Positions 63,974 through 64,000 of a stretch of DNA of 64,000 bases are shown here, piece after piece. The notes under the pieces are model-generated. The model searched no databases. It worked only from the letters and a program-made list of their open reading frames with translations, and was not told the DNA's origin. Source of the stretch: Bacteroidota bacterium (GTDB taxonomy: Bacteria; Bacteroidota; JABWAT01); the NCBI GenBank assembly GCA_020161835.1, contig JAIUNL010000017.1:1-64000 (forward strand). The letters are read 5' to 3'. Positions within the stretch are counted from its first letter, which is position 1; the number at the start of each line of letters is the position of its first letter. A program made the translations under genes and the position numbers.

Positions 63974-64000
63974 CGTACCCGTATCCCTTACCCCACACCC
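63974..64000. repeat. Heptad-periodic tract at window edge
   Basis: CGTACCC, GTATCCC, TTACCCC, ACACCC in 7-nt register, cut by the window end. Confidence 0.5.

Overview
The window is a gene-dense bacterial chromosome segment of low-to-moderate GC with no rRNA, tRNA, CRISPR array, transposase, integrase or phage gene that I could see. The best clues to the host are its promoters: at least five have the form TTGA/TTTG-N19-TAnnTTTG, which is the Bacteroidota-type primary-sigma promoter. Other clues are outer-membrane genes of that group (carboxypeptidase-regulatory plus plug TonB-dependent receptor, Omp85 protein, large beta-barrels, M64 peptidase), GTP-type PEPCK, a small PurL and weak Shine-Dalgarno use. 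I place it in Bacteroidota or a close FCB relative and cannot name a class.

Layout. 1-11 kb (all minus strand): truncated purL, an MFS carrier, a lone nuoI, a DHH phosphoesterase, an HD-GYP response regulator, queG, a cyclophilin, a fused DAK2-DegV protein, glpD and a glycerophosphodiesterase. 11-18.7 kb: a SirB1-like protein, a THUMP-like methyltransferase, an Omp85 protein, and a 1175-residue propeller plus nine-repeat Ig-like surface protein. 18.7-29.5 kb: ferredoxin, pta, comF, a giant beta-barrel with an NHL partner, a sugar epimerase, purD, sixA-like, eno. 29.6-35.5 kb: ftsB/divIC-like, a lipoprotein glycerophosphodiesterase, a COG0523 GTPase with an MFS exporter, a 62-residue acidic protein, pckG. 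35.5-46.3 kb: TonB-type receptor, M64 peptidase, Nudix hydrolase, DUF2892 protein, TPR protein, SurA-like lipoprotein isomerase, rhodanese, DinG-like helicase, lspA. 46.3-58.8 kb: an AT-rich orphan lipoprotein, M14 peptidase, dihydroorotase, TlpA, PhnD-like lipoprotein plus chemoreceptor-like protein, metF, serA, an ABC exporter, a small exported protein, rhomboid. 59-64 kb: ilvD and, divergently, a two-gene 2-oxoacid:ferredoxin oxidoreductase.

Functionally the segment is mostly housekeeping: purine, pyrimidine, folate, serine and branched-chain amino-acid synthesis, lower glycolysis and gluconeogenesis (eno, pckG), glycerophosphodiester and glycerol-3-phosphate use, acetyl-phosphate and ferredoxin-linked oxoacid metabolism, and envelope biogenesis. 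The oxoacid:ferredoxin oxidoreductase, ferredoxin and pta suggest anaerobic or microaerobic capacity.

The most unusual material is between the genes. (1) On the minus strand between the rhodanese gene and the SurA-like gene, a good promoter (42166-42196) is followed by about 155 nt holding four hairpins. Three of these display the same GGGGAC-type loop at 35-36 nt spacing on unrelated, fully paired stems, and the last is an intrinsic terminator with eight Ts. This is a candidate undescribed regulatory RNA. (2) About ten intergenic tracts are built from degenerate 7-bp units (TTATAAG, CTTCTAY, AACGTAW, GGTTAAT, GTCMCYN), and several contain or touch the stop codon of the adjacent gene. (3) REP-like palindromes sit beside some of these tracts. 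Among the proteins, the DinG-like helicase appears to carry a catalytically dead exonuclease domain.
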